Assembly: GCA_948528155.1 (NCBI GenBank)
Contig: CAOSZT010000150.1
Coordinates: 1 to 5,365, forward strand
Reading direction: 5' to 3'
Origin: an uncultured Clostridia bacterium
GTDB lineage: Bacteria; Bacillota; Clostridia; TANB77; CAG-508
DNA: 5,365 nt
Positions 1 to 5,365 of this stretch are shown one piece after another. Made by a program: the position numbers and the translations under genes. The notes beneath the pieces are model-generated. The model did not search any database. It was given only the letters and a program-made list of their open reading frames with translations, and was not told the origin of the DNA. How positions within the stretch are numbered: position 1 is the stretch's first letter; each line of letters opens with the position of its first letter.

Positions 1-71
1 ATTTAAAGTATCTACATTATATTATATTTTTTATAAAAATAAAAGGTTTTCTAAAAAATTTTTCAATTCAT
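1..71. other. AT-rich sequence without a recognisable gene
   Basis: This stretch is almost entirely A and T. No ribosome binding site, reading frame or strong hairpin is seen in it on either strand. It is probably intergenic and leads to whatever lies left of the window. Confidence 0.5.
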
Positions 72-193
72 ATGTTACTAAGTTATAGTTCAGGTGATAA
101 TTTATATCTGCAAAAGAGCTATAATTTATTATTTTTTATAGCTCTTTTTCTACTCTACAGATTTAAAATTTGATCTGAACTGTAATGTTACTA
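72..193. repeat. Imperfect inverted repeat with 9-bp flanking direct repeats, possible MITE-like element
   Basis: ATGTTACTA occurs at 72-80 and again at 185-193. The 104 bases between fold on themselves: 84-110 pairs with 158-184 (TATAGTTCAG against CTGAACTGTA at the ends, 21 of 27 positions complementary plus a G-T pair), and the perfect terminator stem lies inside. Terminal inverted repeats with a short flanking duplication are the signature of a small non-coding transposable element. There is no coding capacity. Without a second copy this remains a proposal; a compound terminator is the alternative. Confidence 0.4.
112..148. terminator. Hairpin, candidate bidirectional transcription terminator
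   Basis: Arms 112-124 (AAAAGAGCTATAA) and 136-148 (TTATAGCTCTTTT) are a perfect 13-bp inverted repeat around an 11-base A/T loop. A T-run ends the stem on both strands: five T on plus, four on minus. It lies 60 bases after the spoIIP stop, the expected place for the end of this transcript, and could also stop a convergent gene to the left. The stem has few G-C pairs, but it is by far the best hairpin in the window. Confidence 0.65.
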
Positions 194-207
194 TATATAA
201 CTATTTT

Positions 208-372
208 TTAATAACCATTAATTACTTCATTCATAACTGCACTTAAATACTTCATACTATTTAAGCATTGTTCTAAAGTATTTCCAGTAGCTCCAACTTC
301 AATGATATTAGCAAATTTTCCAGTATGTTGATTATATCTAGATGTAGTAAGCAAAATAGGTTTAAATAAACC
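208..372 (-). pseudogene. spoIIP: SpoIIP C-terminal segment, +1 frame relative to the main part
   Basis: Reading GGT at 372-370 after the CCT at 376-374, with one C skipped, gives 54 residues starting GLFKPILLTTSRYNQH and ending in TAA at 210-208. They complete the SpoIIP amidase domain: the conserved LLxxxRYNQH stretch, then IIEVGATGNTLEQ, where Glu (residue 374 of the joined protein) matches the C-terminal catalytic Glu of Amidase_3-type enzymes. A Met at 414 would open this frame on its own, but it lies inside the spoIIP main frame and has no ribosome binding site, so a separate gene is unlikely. The frame is clean and well conserved. That argues for a recent mutation, a sequencing error or translational frameshifting rather than old decay. 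Confidence 0.85.
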
Positions 373-1420
373 GAGGATACATTTCTTCTGCCTTTTCTTG
401 AATTTTAACAGCAAATTTTAAATTTTGATTCCAGTTTGGATGCCATAATCCTCCTTGATTAGTACCAATAACAAACATAATCTGTGCCACTGAATCTTCT
501 CCAATTTTAACAGTTGGTGCATAATCTGGTCTTGACCCTACAGCATCTCTATGTAAATCTATTATTATATCAGAAGGTGTTGTTTGTAACATACTTTCTA
601 CTGATTTTAATGAATTTGTATATGAACCATTATATGATGGATAATCGTGATATGATGTATTATGTACTACATTCAGATTATATTTTTTTAAATAATTTTC
701 TAATTCTGTTCCAACTCTTGTTACTGTATAATTTAGGTCTGTTGTTCTATAATTTCCAGTTTGGGTATATGGATATTTTTCGCTTGATGTATAACTTTCA
801 CAACTATGTGTATGAAATAATAATATGTTTTTATTTTCTATTTTTATATCTGGTTTTAACATATCTTCAGTTAGTTCATATGTTGTTTGGTTTCTTATTT
901 TTACTTTTCCATATTGAGCTGTATATTTTTCAGTAATTGGATTATTAGTAATTACTTGTGTTTGCATTCCTTCTGTATTTGCTAAAACAATATCTGTATT
1001 TTGATTATTTGTTTTTTCTTCATTATTTTCTTTATTTTGATTATTTGTATTTTTTAGTTTTTCTTCTTGTTTTTCCTTATCTTTTTTAGCCTGTTTTTCT
1101 AGTTCTTCTAATCCTTTTATACTACTTATTTGTGTTTTTAAAAATTCCTGCAAATAATTTTTAGATAATGTTTCTTCATTATTTTCATTTTCTATTTCTC
1201 TATATTCTTCATTTATATTTGAGATCATTGGAATCGTTTCATCTAGGCAACCTGTTAAACTTCCACTTTGAAAGCTTTCTATTTTTAATTTATTTTCATC
1301 TTTTTTGTTTTTAGAATTTGAAAAATATCTTGTAGTATATATGACAATACTTATCATAAATATTGTTCCTACAAGATATTTTATTATATCTCTCATTTTT
1401 AATACTGTTACATTAAACAT
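362..1420 (-). CDS. spoIIP: Stage II sporulation protein P (SpoIIP), main part, ends early at a frame break
   Basis: SpoIIP is the zinc amidase/endopeptidase of the SpoIID-SpoIIM-SpoIIP complex. It cuts peptidoglycan in the septum so that the mother cell can engulf the forespore. The visible protein has 352 residues. It has a short N-terminus, one membrane anchor at about residues 13-31, and a Lys/Glu/Asn-rich, probably coiled linker at about 60-150. The amidase domain follows from about 195. Seen motifs are LLFHTHSCESY (zinc-ligand candidates His205 and Glu208 in HTHxxES) and IIDLHRDA (His290), both typical of SpoIIP. The frame ends at YPRFI, where the family has YPGL; the rest of the domain continues in the +1 frame to position 208, giving 403 residues in all, a usual family length. 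The first Met is chosen because AAGGAG lies 6-8 bases upstream. As written, the protein lacks its last 54 residues and so would probably be inactive. The family call is firm; whether the gene works is open. Confidence 0.93.
   Translation of the reverse strand: MFNVTVLKMRDIIKYLVGTIFMISIVIYTTRYFSNSKNKKDENKLKIESFQSGSLTGCLDETIPMISNINEEYREIENENNEETLSKNYLQEFLKTQISSIKGLEELEKQAKKDKEKQEEKLKNTNNQNKENNEEKTNNQNTDIVLANTEGMQTQVITNNPITEKYTAQYGKVKIRNQTTYELTEDMLKPDIKIENKNILLFHTHSCESYTSSEKYPYTQTGNYRTTDLNYTVTRVGTELENYLKKYNLNVVHNTSYHDYPSYNGSYTNSLKSVESMLQTTPSDIIIDLHRDAVGSRPDYAPTVKIGEDSVAQIMFVIGTNQGGLWHPNWNQNLKFAVKIQEKAEEMYPRFI
370..376 (-). other. spoIIP: Frame-break site in spoIIP (CCT C GGT)
   Basis: On the minus strand the main frame reads TAT CCT CGG TTT ATT TAA. 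The conserved protein needs TAT CCT GGT TTA TTT AAA (Tyr-Pro-Gly-Leu-Phe-Lys). The difference is one extra C, so the shift is +1. The A-site codon in the main frame would be CGG, the only in-frame CGG I found in the window. No prfB-like elements are visible: there is no stop codon in the A site and no strong Shine-Dalgarno-like stimulator just upstream. Mutation, sequencing error or a programmed/hungry-codon shift all remain possible. Confidence 0.85.
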
Positions 1421-1424
1421 AATA

Positions 1425-1432
1425 TTCTCCTT
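1425..1432 (-). promoter_or_regulatory. Ribosome binding site of spoIIP
   Basis: The minus strand reads AAGGAGAATATTATG, a near-consensus Shine-Dalgarno sequence with 6 bases between GGAG and the ATG at 1420. It selects this Met over the in-frame Met at residue 9. Confidence 0.85.
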
Positions 1433-1441
1433 ATCTTAGGT

Positions 1442-1482
1442 TTACTATGTAATGTATATTCAATTATATTTAGATTATAACA
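1442..1482 (-). promoter_or_regulatory. Candidate spoIIP promoter region: extended -10 and a weak sigma-E-like pair
   Basis: Two overlapping signals lie in the 117-base gap upstream of spoIIP. TGTTATAAT (1482-1474) is an extended sigma-A -10, but no good -35 sits at normal spacing (TTGAAT is 19 bases away). Further down, AAATATA (1471-1465), 15 bases, then CATAGTAA (1449-1442) resembles the sigma-E form (ATA-type -35, CATA-type -10). spoIIP is a sigma-E gene in Bacillus, so the second would fit biologically. However, the match is partial and the leader would be only about 14 bases. Both assignments are tentative. Confidence 0.3.
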
Positions 1483-1537
1483 AAAAATGAGATAAAAAAT
1501 TCAATTTTATATTTTATTATTTTCTACTTTTTATGTG

Positions 1538-3037
1538 TTATTCATTTGTATCAACTTGTTCATCACTTATATCATTATCTTCAATTACATTATCATCATT
1601 TTGAGAAGATGAGTTTACATTATTTTCATTTGTATTATTTTTTTCAGTTACATTATTTTCATTTTCTTCTTCATCAGTGTCTAAATCATTATTTGTTGAC
1701 TTTTTATTTGTTGGCTTTACTCCTATTTCATCAAGAAAGTCTTCAACATTAGCAGTTAAATTATTATAATTCATATAATAATTTTTCTTTCCTGAATTTA
1801 TTGTCATATAAACATCATCAAGCATAGGATAGCATAATTCTTTTCCAACAGAGTTTACTAATAAATATTTTCTATTTTTACATGCAACCATGACATTATA
1901 GTCTGGTATCATTAATAAATTAATTGCATCTTTATTACTTGAAGCAATATATCCAAAACTATCATATTCAAAGTCTAATATTGTTTTTCCGTTTTTGTCA
2001 AAAGCTCCCCACATTTTATCTTTTCTTACTGGAATCATTCCATTATCTAATAAATATTTATTTTTTATATCATTTTGTTCAAATCTTGTGTTATCAATTC
2101 CTATTTGATCATATTCAATATAAATTTTAATATTTCCTTTTGAATCTATTACACCATATTTATTGTCTCTTTTTGCAAGATATAATCCAGTATCTTTATC
2201 TATTAATTCCAAACTATCATACAATATTTGTACTTTTGTTTGCCTATTTGATGATATAATTCCTACTTTATTATTACTCTTAACTAAAAAGTCTTCTGAA
2301 TTTGGCAAATATTCTATATAATCATATTTAGGCTCTATAATAGTATTTCCTTTTGTGTCTATTACTGCATAACTATTATTTTGATTTTTAACAACAACAA
2401 GCATATTATTTAATATTGTCTTTTTATTTGTAAATTCTTCACTAATTTTATCATAACCATAATCTAATACTTTATTTTCATATGAACTTATTAAAAATGG
2501 CATTGTGTATATATATACTCTTTTTTTGTCTTGATCATATGTAAAAGATAAATTAAAAGCTTCTTCTATTGCGTCTGTTGTTGCATATAATGTTCCATTT
2601 ATTGATTTTACAGGATTTTTAGCATAAAAGTAGTCATAATTTGCAGTATTATTATTTGCTGTTTTTAATTTATATATTTTGTTTGAATTTAATGAAAAGT
2701 TTGCAATCTCTTCTTCACTTTGCACATAACATTTACTTTTACTTTCAGATTTGTCTGTATATTCTCCACTAAAACTTTCATATCCTAAATATGGTGCTAT
2801 TTCTTTTATTGGAAAATATATATCTCCATTTTCTTCTATAACCATCATTTGTTTAACTTTTTCATTTAATGCTCCATTTACATATAATTTTAGTGTTGAG
2901 TTTTCTATATATACTATTGTTATAACTATTCCTATTATTGCTACTATTAATATTGACATTATAATTAAAATTATTTTTGTTGTTTTTTTAGAATTATCTG
3001 TTTTTTTCGGCTCAAAATTTTCATCAATTAAATTCAT
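1538..3037 (-). CDS. Membrane-anchored WG-repeat protein with copper-amine-oxidase-N-like stalk region
   Basis: This is a 499-residue protein of unknown function, probably exposed on the outer face of the membrane. A short Lys-rich cytoplasmic end is followed by one strong membrane segment at about residues 21-44. Residues about 48-178 look like the stalk region related to copper amine oxidase N-terminal domains (LYVNG, IYFPIKEIAPYLGY, then a second half NGTLYATTDAIEEAFNLSFTYDQDKKRVYIYT). This is a surface-adhesion or spacer fold, not an oxidase. Residues about 212-410 hold four to five WG-type repeats: YAVIDTKGNTIIEPKYD, KVGIISSN, KYGVIDSKGNIKIYIEYD, MWGAFDKNGKTILDFEYD and a worn last copy. 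The end from about 440 is an Asn/Asp/Glu-rich low-complexity tail. The start has AAGGAG 7 bases upstream. It lies 117 bases before spoIIP and 143 after tgt and has its own promoter. WG repeats probably mediate protein or ligand binding; no catalytic residues are apparent. Confidence 0.88.
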   Translation of the reverse strand: MNLIDENFEPKKTDNSKKTTKIILIIMSILIVAIIGIVITIVYIENSTLKLYVNGALNEKVKQMMVIEENGDIYFPIKEIAPYLGYESFSGEYTDKSESKSKCYVQSEEEIANFSLNSNKIYKLKTANNNTANYDYFYAKNPVKSINGTLYATTDAIEEAFNLSFTYDQDKKRVYIYTMPFLISSYENKVLDYGYDKISEEFTNKKTILNNMLVVVKNQNNSYAVIDTKGNTIIEPKYDYIEYLPNSEDFLVKSNNKVGIISSNRQTKVQILYDSLELIDKDTGLYLAKRDNKYGVIDSKGNIKIYIEYDQIGIDNTRFEQNDIKNKYLLDNGMIPVRKDKMWGAFDKNGKTILDFEYDSFGYIASSNKDAINLLMIPDYNVMVACKNRKYLLVNSVGKELCYPMLDDVYMTINSGKKNYYMNYNNLTANVEDFLDEIGVKPTNKKSTNNDLDTDEEENENNVTEKNNTNENNVNSSSQNDDNVIEDNDISDEQVDTNE

Positions 3038-3044
3038 ATTTTTT

Positions 3045-3050
3045 CTCCTT
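3045..3050 (-). promoter_or_regulatory. Ribosome binding site of the WG-repeat gene
   Basis: The minus strand reads AAGGAG, then seven A/T bases (AAAAAAT), then the ATG at 3037. The strength and spacing support this start, which leaves the short Lys-rich N-terminus before the membrane segment. Confidence 0.8.
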
Positions 3051-3090
3051 TTTATAATCTATTATACTTATAAACAATTACTCTTTCTAT

Positions 3091-3119
3091 ATTCTACCTC
3101 TTTACTTTAGATTAGTCAA
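3091..3119 (-). promoter_or_regulatory. Sigma-A promoter of the WG-repeat gene
   Basis: TTGACT (3119-3114) and TAGAAT (3096-3091) are separated by exactly 17 bases. Each is one base off the consensus, so this is a good vegetative promoter. Transcription would start near 3084, giving a leader of about 47 bases. It suggests that the WG gene, and perhaps spoIIP by read-through, is transcribed independently of tgt. A TATAAT at 3066-3061 has no clear -35 and is probably incidental. Confidence 0.65.
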
Positions 3120-3180
3120 GAATAGTATTAATTTATTTTATAAAATCTTACTTTTTATGTTACATATGTATAAGAATATA

Positions 3181-4308
3181 CTAATTATTATAATATCCAT
3201 ATTTTTTGTAAAATTCATTTTTAAAAGTTAATAAATTATCATTTTCAATCTCATTTCTAACTCTTTCCATTAATCTTGTTAAAAATCTTAAATTATGTAT
3301 TGATAATAACCTTACTCCTAGTATTTCATTTGCTTTTATTAGATGCCTGATATATGCTCTTGTATAATTTTTACAAGTATAACAATCACATTCTGGATCT
3401 AATACTCCCCAATCTCTTTCATAAGTTGCATTTCTAACAACAACTTTTCCATTTGAAGTTAATGCTGTTCCATTTCTTGCTATTCTAGTTGGTAATACAC
3501 AATCACACATGTCAATTCCAGAAATTGCTGCTTCTATTAAATAGTCTGGTGTTCCAACTCCCATTAAATATCTAGGTTTTTCCTTTGGCATTTTAGGAGT
3601 TATATAATATAAAATATCCAAAAATTCTTCTTTAGGCTCACCAACACTTATACCACCAATTGCATAACCTGGTAAATCTAATTGAATTAAATCTTCTAAA
3701 CTTTTATCTCTTAAGTCTTTAAAAAATCCTCCTTGAATAATTCCAAATAAAGCTTGATTTTCTGTTATATGTGCTTTTTTACATCTTTTAGCCCATCTAG
3801 TAGTTCTTTCCATAGAATTTTTAGTATATTCATATGTTGATGGATATGGACAACACTCATCAAATGCCATTATTATATCTGCACCTAAATCTTCCTCTGT
3901 TTTCATAACACTTTCTGGTGTAAAAAAATGTCTACTTCCATCTAAATGTGATTTAAACTCAACTCCTTCTTCTGAAATAGTTCGTAAATCTCCTAAACTA
4001 AAAACCTGAAAACCTCCACTATCTGTTAAAATTGGTCTATCCCAATTCATAAAATTGTGAAGTCCTCCTGCTTCTTTGACAATGTCTTGTCCTGGTCTTA
4101 AATATAAATGATATGTATTTGATAATATTATCTGTGCTTTTACTTCTTCTTTTAACTCTTCTGGTGTCATTGATTTTACAGTTGCCTGTGTTCCAACTGG
4201 CATAAAAATTGGTGTTTGTATATCTCCATGTGGTGTATGTATTACTCCCCTTCTGGCTCCTGTTTGTTTACATTCGTGTAATAATTCATATGTTACTGCT
4301 GGTTTCAT
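3181..4308 (-). CDS. tgt: Queuine/preQ1 tRNA-guanine transglycosylase (Tgt)
   Basis: Tgt swaps guanine at the wobble position 34 of GUN-anticodon tRNAs (Asp, Asn, His, Tyr) for preQ1 (or queuine in some bacteria), a step of queuosine synthesis in the cytoplasm. The 375-residue length is normal and the gene is intact. Seen motifs: LTDSGGFQVFSLG with Asp96 (general base), MAFDECCPYP with Asp150 (base recognition), GGISVGEP at 218-225, GIDMCDCVLPTR with the nucleophile Asp269, and the zinc site CDCYTC (Cys307, Cys309, Cys312) with His338. Val222 in the GGISVGEP loop is the bacterial-type residue; the eukaryotic enzyme has Gly there. That leans towards preQ1, although some Clostridia use queuine despite a similar loop. 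The start has a strong AGGAGG 4 bases upstream. The usual partners queA, yajC and secD are not in the window. It follows the transglutaminase-like gene by 79 bases with no clear terminator between, so it may share its transcript. Confidence 0.98.
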   Translation of the reverse strand: MKPAVTYELLHECKQTGARRGVIHTPHGDIQTPIFMPVGTQATVKSMTPEELKEEVKAQIILSNTYHLYLRPGQDIVKEAGGLHNFMNWDRPILTDSGGFQVFSLGDLRTISEEGVEFKSHLDGSRHFFTPESVMKTEEDLGADIIMAFDECCPYPSTYEYTKNSMERTTRWAKRCKKAHITENQALFGIIQGGFFKDLRDKSLEDLIQLDLPGYAIGGISVGEPKEEFLDILYYITPKMPKEKPRYLMGVGTPDYLIEAAISGIDMCDCVLPTRIARNGTALTSNGKVVVRNATYERDWGVLDPECDCYTCKNYTRAYIRHLIKANEILGVRLLSIHNLRFLTRLMERVRNEIENDNLLTFKNEFYKKYGYYNN

Positions 4309-4387
4309 GTTTCCTCCTCATATTATTATGATAAGCTTATTTTCTGCATTCTGCTTTATAATTTTCTTTTTTTATTCTCCAAAAAAA
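4309..4387. other. Gap between the transglutaminase-like gene and tgt
   Basis: These 79 bases hold the tgt ribosome binding site and a 10-bp palindrome ATAAGCTTAT (4331-4340) but no convincing -35/-10 pair and no terminator hairpin with a T-run. A GGAG on the minus strand near 4380 has no start codon after it. Read-through from the upstream gene into tgt is therefore the simplest reading. Confidence 0.4.
4311..4318 (-). promoter_or_regulatory. Ribosome binding site of tgt
   Basis: The minus strand reads GAGGAGGAAAC directly before the ATG at 4308. This is a full AGGAGG with short spacing (4 bases), the strongest such site in the window, and it fixes the tgt start. Confidence 0.85.
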
Positions 4388-5269
4388 TTATTTTATATAA
4401 TCCTTGTCATTTTTTGTATTTTTGTCTTCTTTTTGCTTATCAGTATTATTTAATATTGATGATAAATCTTGTGAAATGCCTGCTGTAATATAATTTTCTG
4501 TTTTTACTTTAGCAAGAAATTCATCTCTTTTATTAGAATTTTGTTTTTGTTCTTTTTTCTGATTATTTATTATTTCTCTTACTTCTTTTAAGGCTATTTG
4601 TTGAGCTTGTTTTCCATATTTATCTTTTATTTGTTCTGGTGTTAAATTAGGCTGTGTAAAACTTTTTATATAATGTTGTGAACCTTCTATTAAAACTTCA
4701 TATCCATTACAGCTTTTAAAGTCTAAAATAGAATATATTTCCTTAATATTAAATATCTTTTCCTCTTTATTAGAATAAAATATTTTAATATTTCCATTTT
4801 CACATACACCTAATGTTTTCCAAGTAGGATCAATTGCTACAACTAAATTATCTTCTGGAATTGTAGCAAGTACTACTTTATGATTTCCAGCAAAATTATC
4901 TGCAAGATTTTCAATATTATCTTTAATACTATTATTAAAATTAATTTCATATTTTTCAGTTAATACTCTCACTGCTATTGCATTATACTCTGGATTTACT
5001 TTATTTAATTTTTTAGCGACATCACTTGCCATATTTCTACAAATTCCATATCCTTCTTCTGTTGCTAAATCTAATTCTAAAAATCCGCTTATATCCTTAT
5101 CTGGTTCAGAATATCCCTTTATATTTTGCCACATATTATCTATCACATTCATAAATACTTGGACATGGTTTAAGTTTAATGAATTTATTTCATTGGCTTC
5201 TTCTTCTATTTTATCATTATATGCTTCTATTTCTTTTTCATATTTTATACTATTATATTTCTTTATCAT
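4388..5269 (-). CDS. Transglutaminase-like (Cys-His-Asp) protein of unknown function, probably 5'-incomplete
   Basis: I do not recognise a named family. The 293 residues carry three motifs in the order and spacing of a transglutaminase-like papain-fold enzyme: EEGYGICRNMASDVAKKL with Cys77 at the start of a helix, NHKVVLATI with His130, and VVAIDPTW with Asp147. Glu/Asn-rich helices precede this core (1-50). A long Lys/Glu/Gln-rich, probably coiled tail follows it (205-293) with no membrane segment. Such proteins act as peptidases, amidases or crosslinkers, or are inactive; the substrate cannot be told. The Met at 5269 is doubtful: it has only a weak GGTGAG two bases upstream. The same frame stays open, with protein-like sequence (WDFLQYGGSAVTLTLAPPAGE), back to 5335, where a TAA stops it and no start codon is found. 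The true gene therefore probably starts beyond this point, in another frame or past the window edge. It lies upstream of tgt and is co-directional with it. Confidence 0.7.
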   Translation of the reverse strand: MIKKYNSIKYEKEIEAYNDKIEEEANEINSLNLNHVQVFMNVIDNMWQNIKGYSEPDKDISGFLELDLATEEGYGICRNMASDVAKKLNKVNPEYNAIAVRVLTEKYEINFNNSIKDNIENLADNFAGNHKVVLATIPEDNLVVAIDPTWKTLGVCENGNIKIFYSNKEEKIFNIKEIYSILDFKSCNGYEVLIEGSQHYIKSFTQPNLTPEQIKDKYGKQAQQIALKEVREIINNQKKEQKQNSNKRDEFLAKVKTENYITAGISQDLSSILNNTDKQKEDKNTKNDKDYIK

Positions 5270-5364
5270 CTCACCAGCTGGTGGAGCAAGAGTTAATGTA
5301 ACTGCACTTCCTCCGTATTGTAAAAAATCCCATTTTTATTAATATTTCTTTTATCTTTAATTTT
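5270..5364 (-). pseudogene. Probable 5' coding sequence of the transglutaminase-like gene, disrupted by a frame change
   Basis: Two minus-strand frames overlap here. The frame entering from the window edge reads KIKDKRNINKNGIF and then runs to a stop at 5295-5293. The frame of the downstream gene is open from 5335 and reads like real protein (LQYGGSAVTLTLAPPAGEM). Joining them at the T6 run (5327-5322) with one more T would give KNGIFLQYGGSAV and one continuous frame. I infer a missing base in this homopolymer or a broken gene. The edge fragment is too short to prove it. A GGAGG at 5314-5310 has no usable start in the right frame. Confidence 0.4.
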
Positions 5365-5365
5365 A

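Noticed and set aside
208..414. Independent 68-residue minus-strand gene starting at the Met at 414
   Set aside because: Its last 54 residues are the SpoIIP C-terminus, its start lies inside spoIIP and it has no ribosome binding site.
514..936. Plus-strand open frame of 140 residues (and similar ones at 1546-1752, 1924-2130 and 2751-3110)
   Set aside because: They are Tyr/Leu/Phe/His-rich mirrors of the AT-rich minus-strand genes, with no ribosome binding sites or recognisable motifs.
2500..2900. Copper amine oxidase enzyme
   Set aside because: Only the small N-terminal stalk-like region is present; there is no catalytic domain, so no oxidase activity is claimed.
3120..3180. Terminator between tgt and the WG-repeat gene
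   Set aside because: Only A/T palindromes such as TACATATGTA and TTTTATAAAA are present, with no stable stem followed by a T-run.
5322..5327. Programmed -1 slippery site at the T6 run
   Set aside because: The codon phase of the entering frame (ATT TTT TAC) does not give an X XXY YYZ heptamer, and no strong downstream structure is seen.
1..5365. CRISPR array, tRNA or rRNA gene
   Set aside because: No regularly spaced repeats and no cloverleaf-like or rRNA-like sequence were seen on reading both strands.

Overview
The window is very AT-rich. All four recognisable genes lie on the minus strand, each with a clostridial-style AAGGAG or AGGAGG ribosome binding site except the most upstream one. 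A spoIIP homologue means an endospore-forming Firmicute, probably of the Clostridia. The genus cannot be fixed from this sequence. Arginine is coded mainly by AGA, and CGG is almost absent.

In transcription order (right to left): (1) 4388-5269, with coding-like sequence running further towards the right edge: a protein with a transglutaminase/cysteine-protease-like Cys-His-Asp signature whose 5' end appears broken by a frame change at a T6 run. (2) 3181-4308: tgt, an intact tRNA-guanine transglycosylase. (3) 1538-3037: a membrane-anchored surface protein with a copper-amine-oxidase-N-like stalk region and WG repeats, preceded by a good sigma-A promoter. (4) 208-1420: spoIIP, the engulfment amidase/endopeptidase, split by a +1 frame change at CCT-C-GGT. 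The predicted catalytic Glu lies downstream of the break. The leftmost 207 bases hold no gene but do hold a strong hairpin. It sits inside a longer imperfect inverted repeat flanked by a 9-bp direct repeat, which is either a bidirectional terminator or a small MITE-like element.

The genes are co-directional but do not form an obvious pathway. tgt acts in tRNA modification, spoIIP in sporulation, and the WG and transglutaminase-like proteins are of unknown role. I see no convincing new multi-gene system. The observations most worth checking are the spoIIP frame break, which contains the only in-frame CGG codon I found in the window, and the hairpin element behind it. The second apparent frame break at the right end makes sequencing error a serious competing explanation for both.
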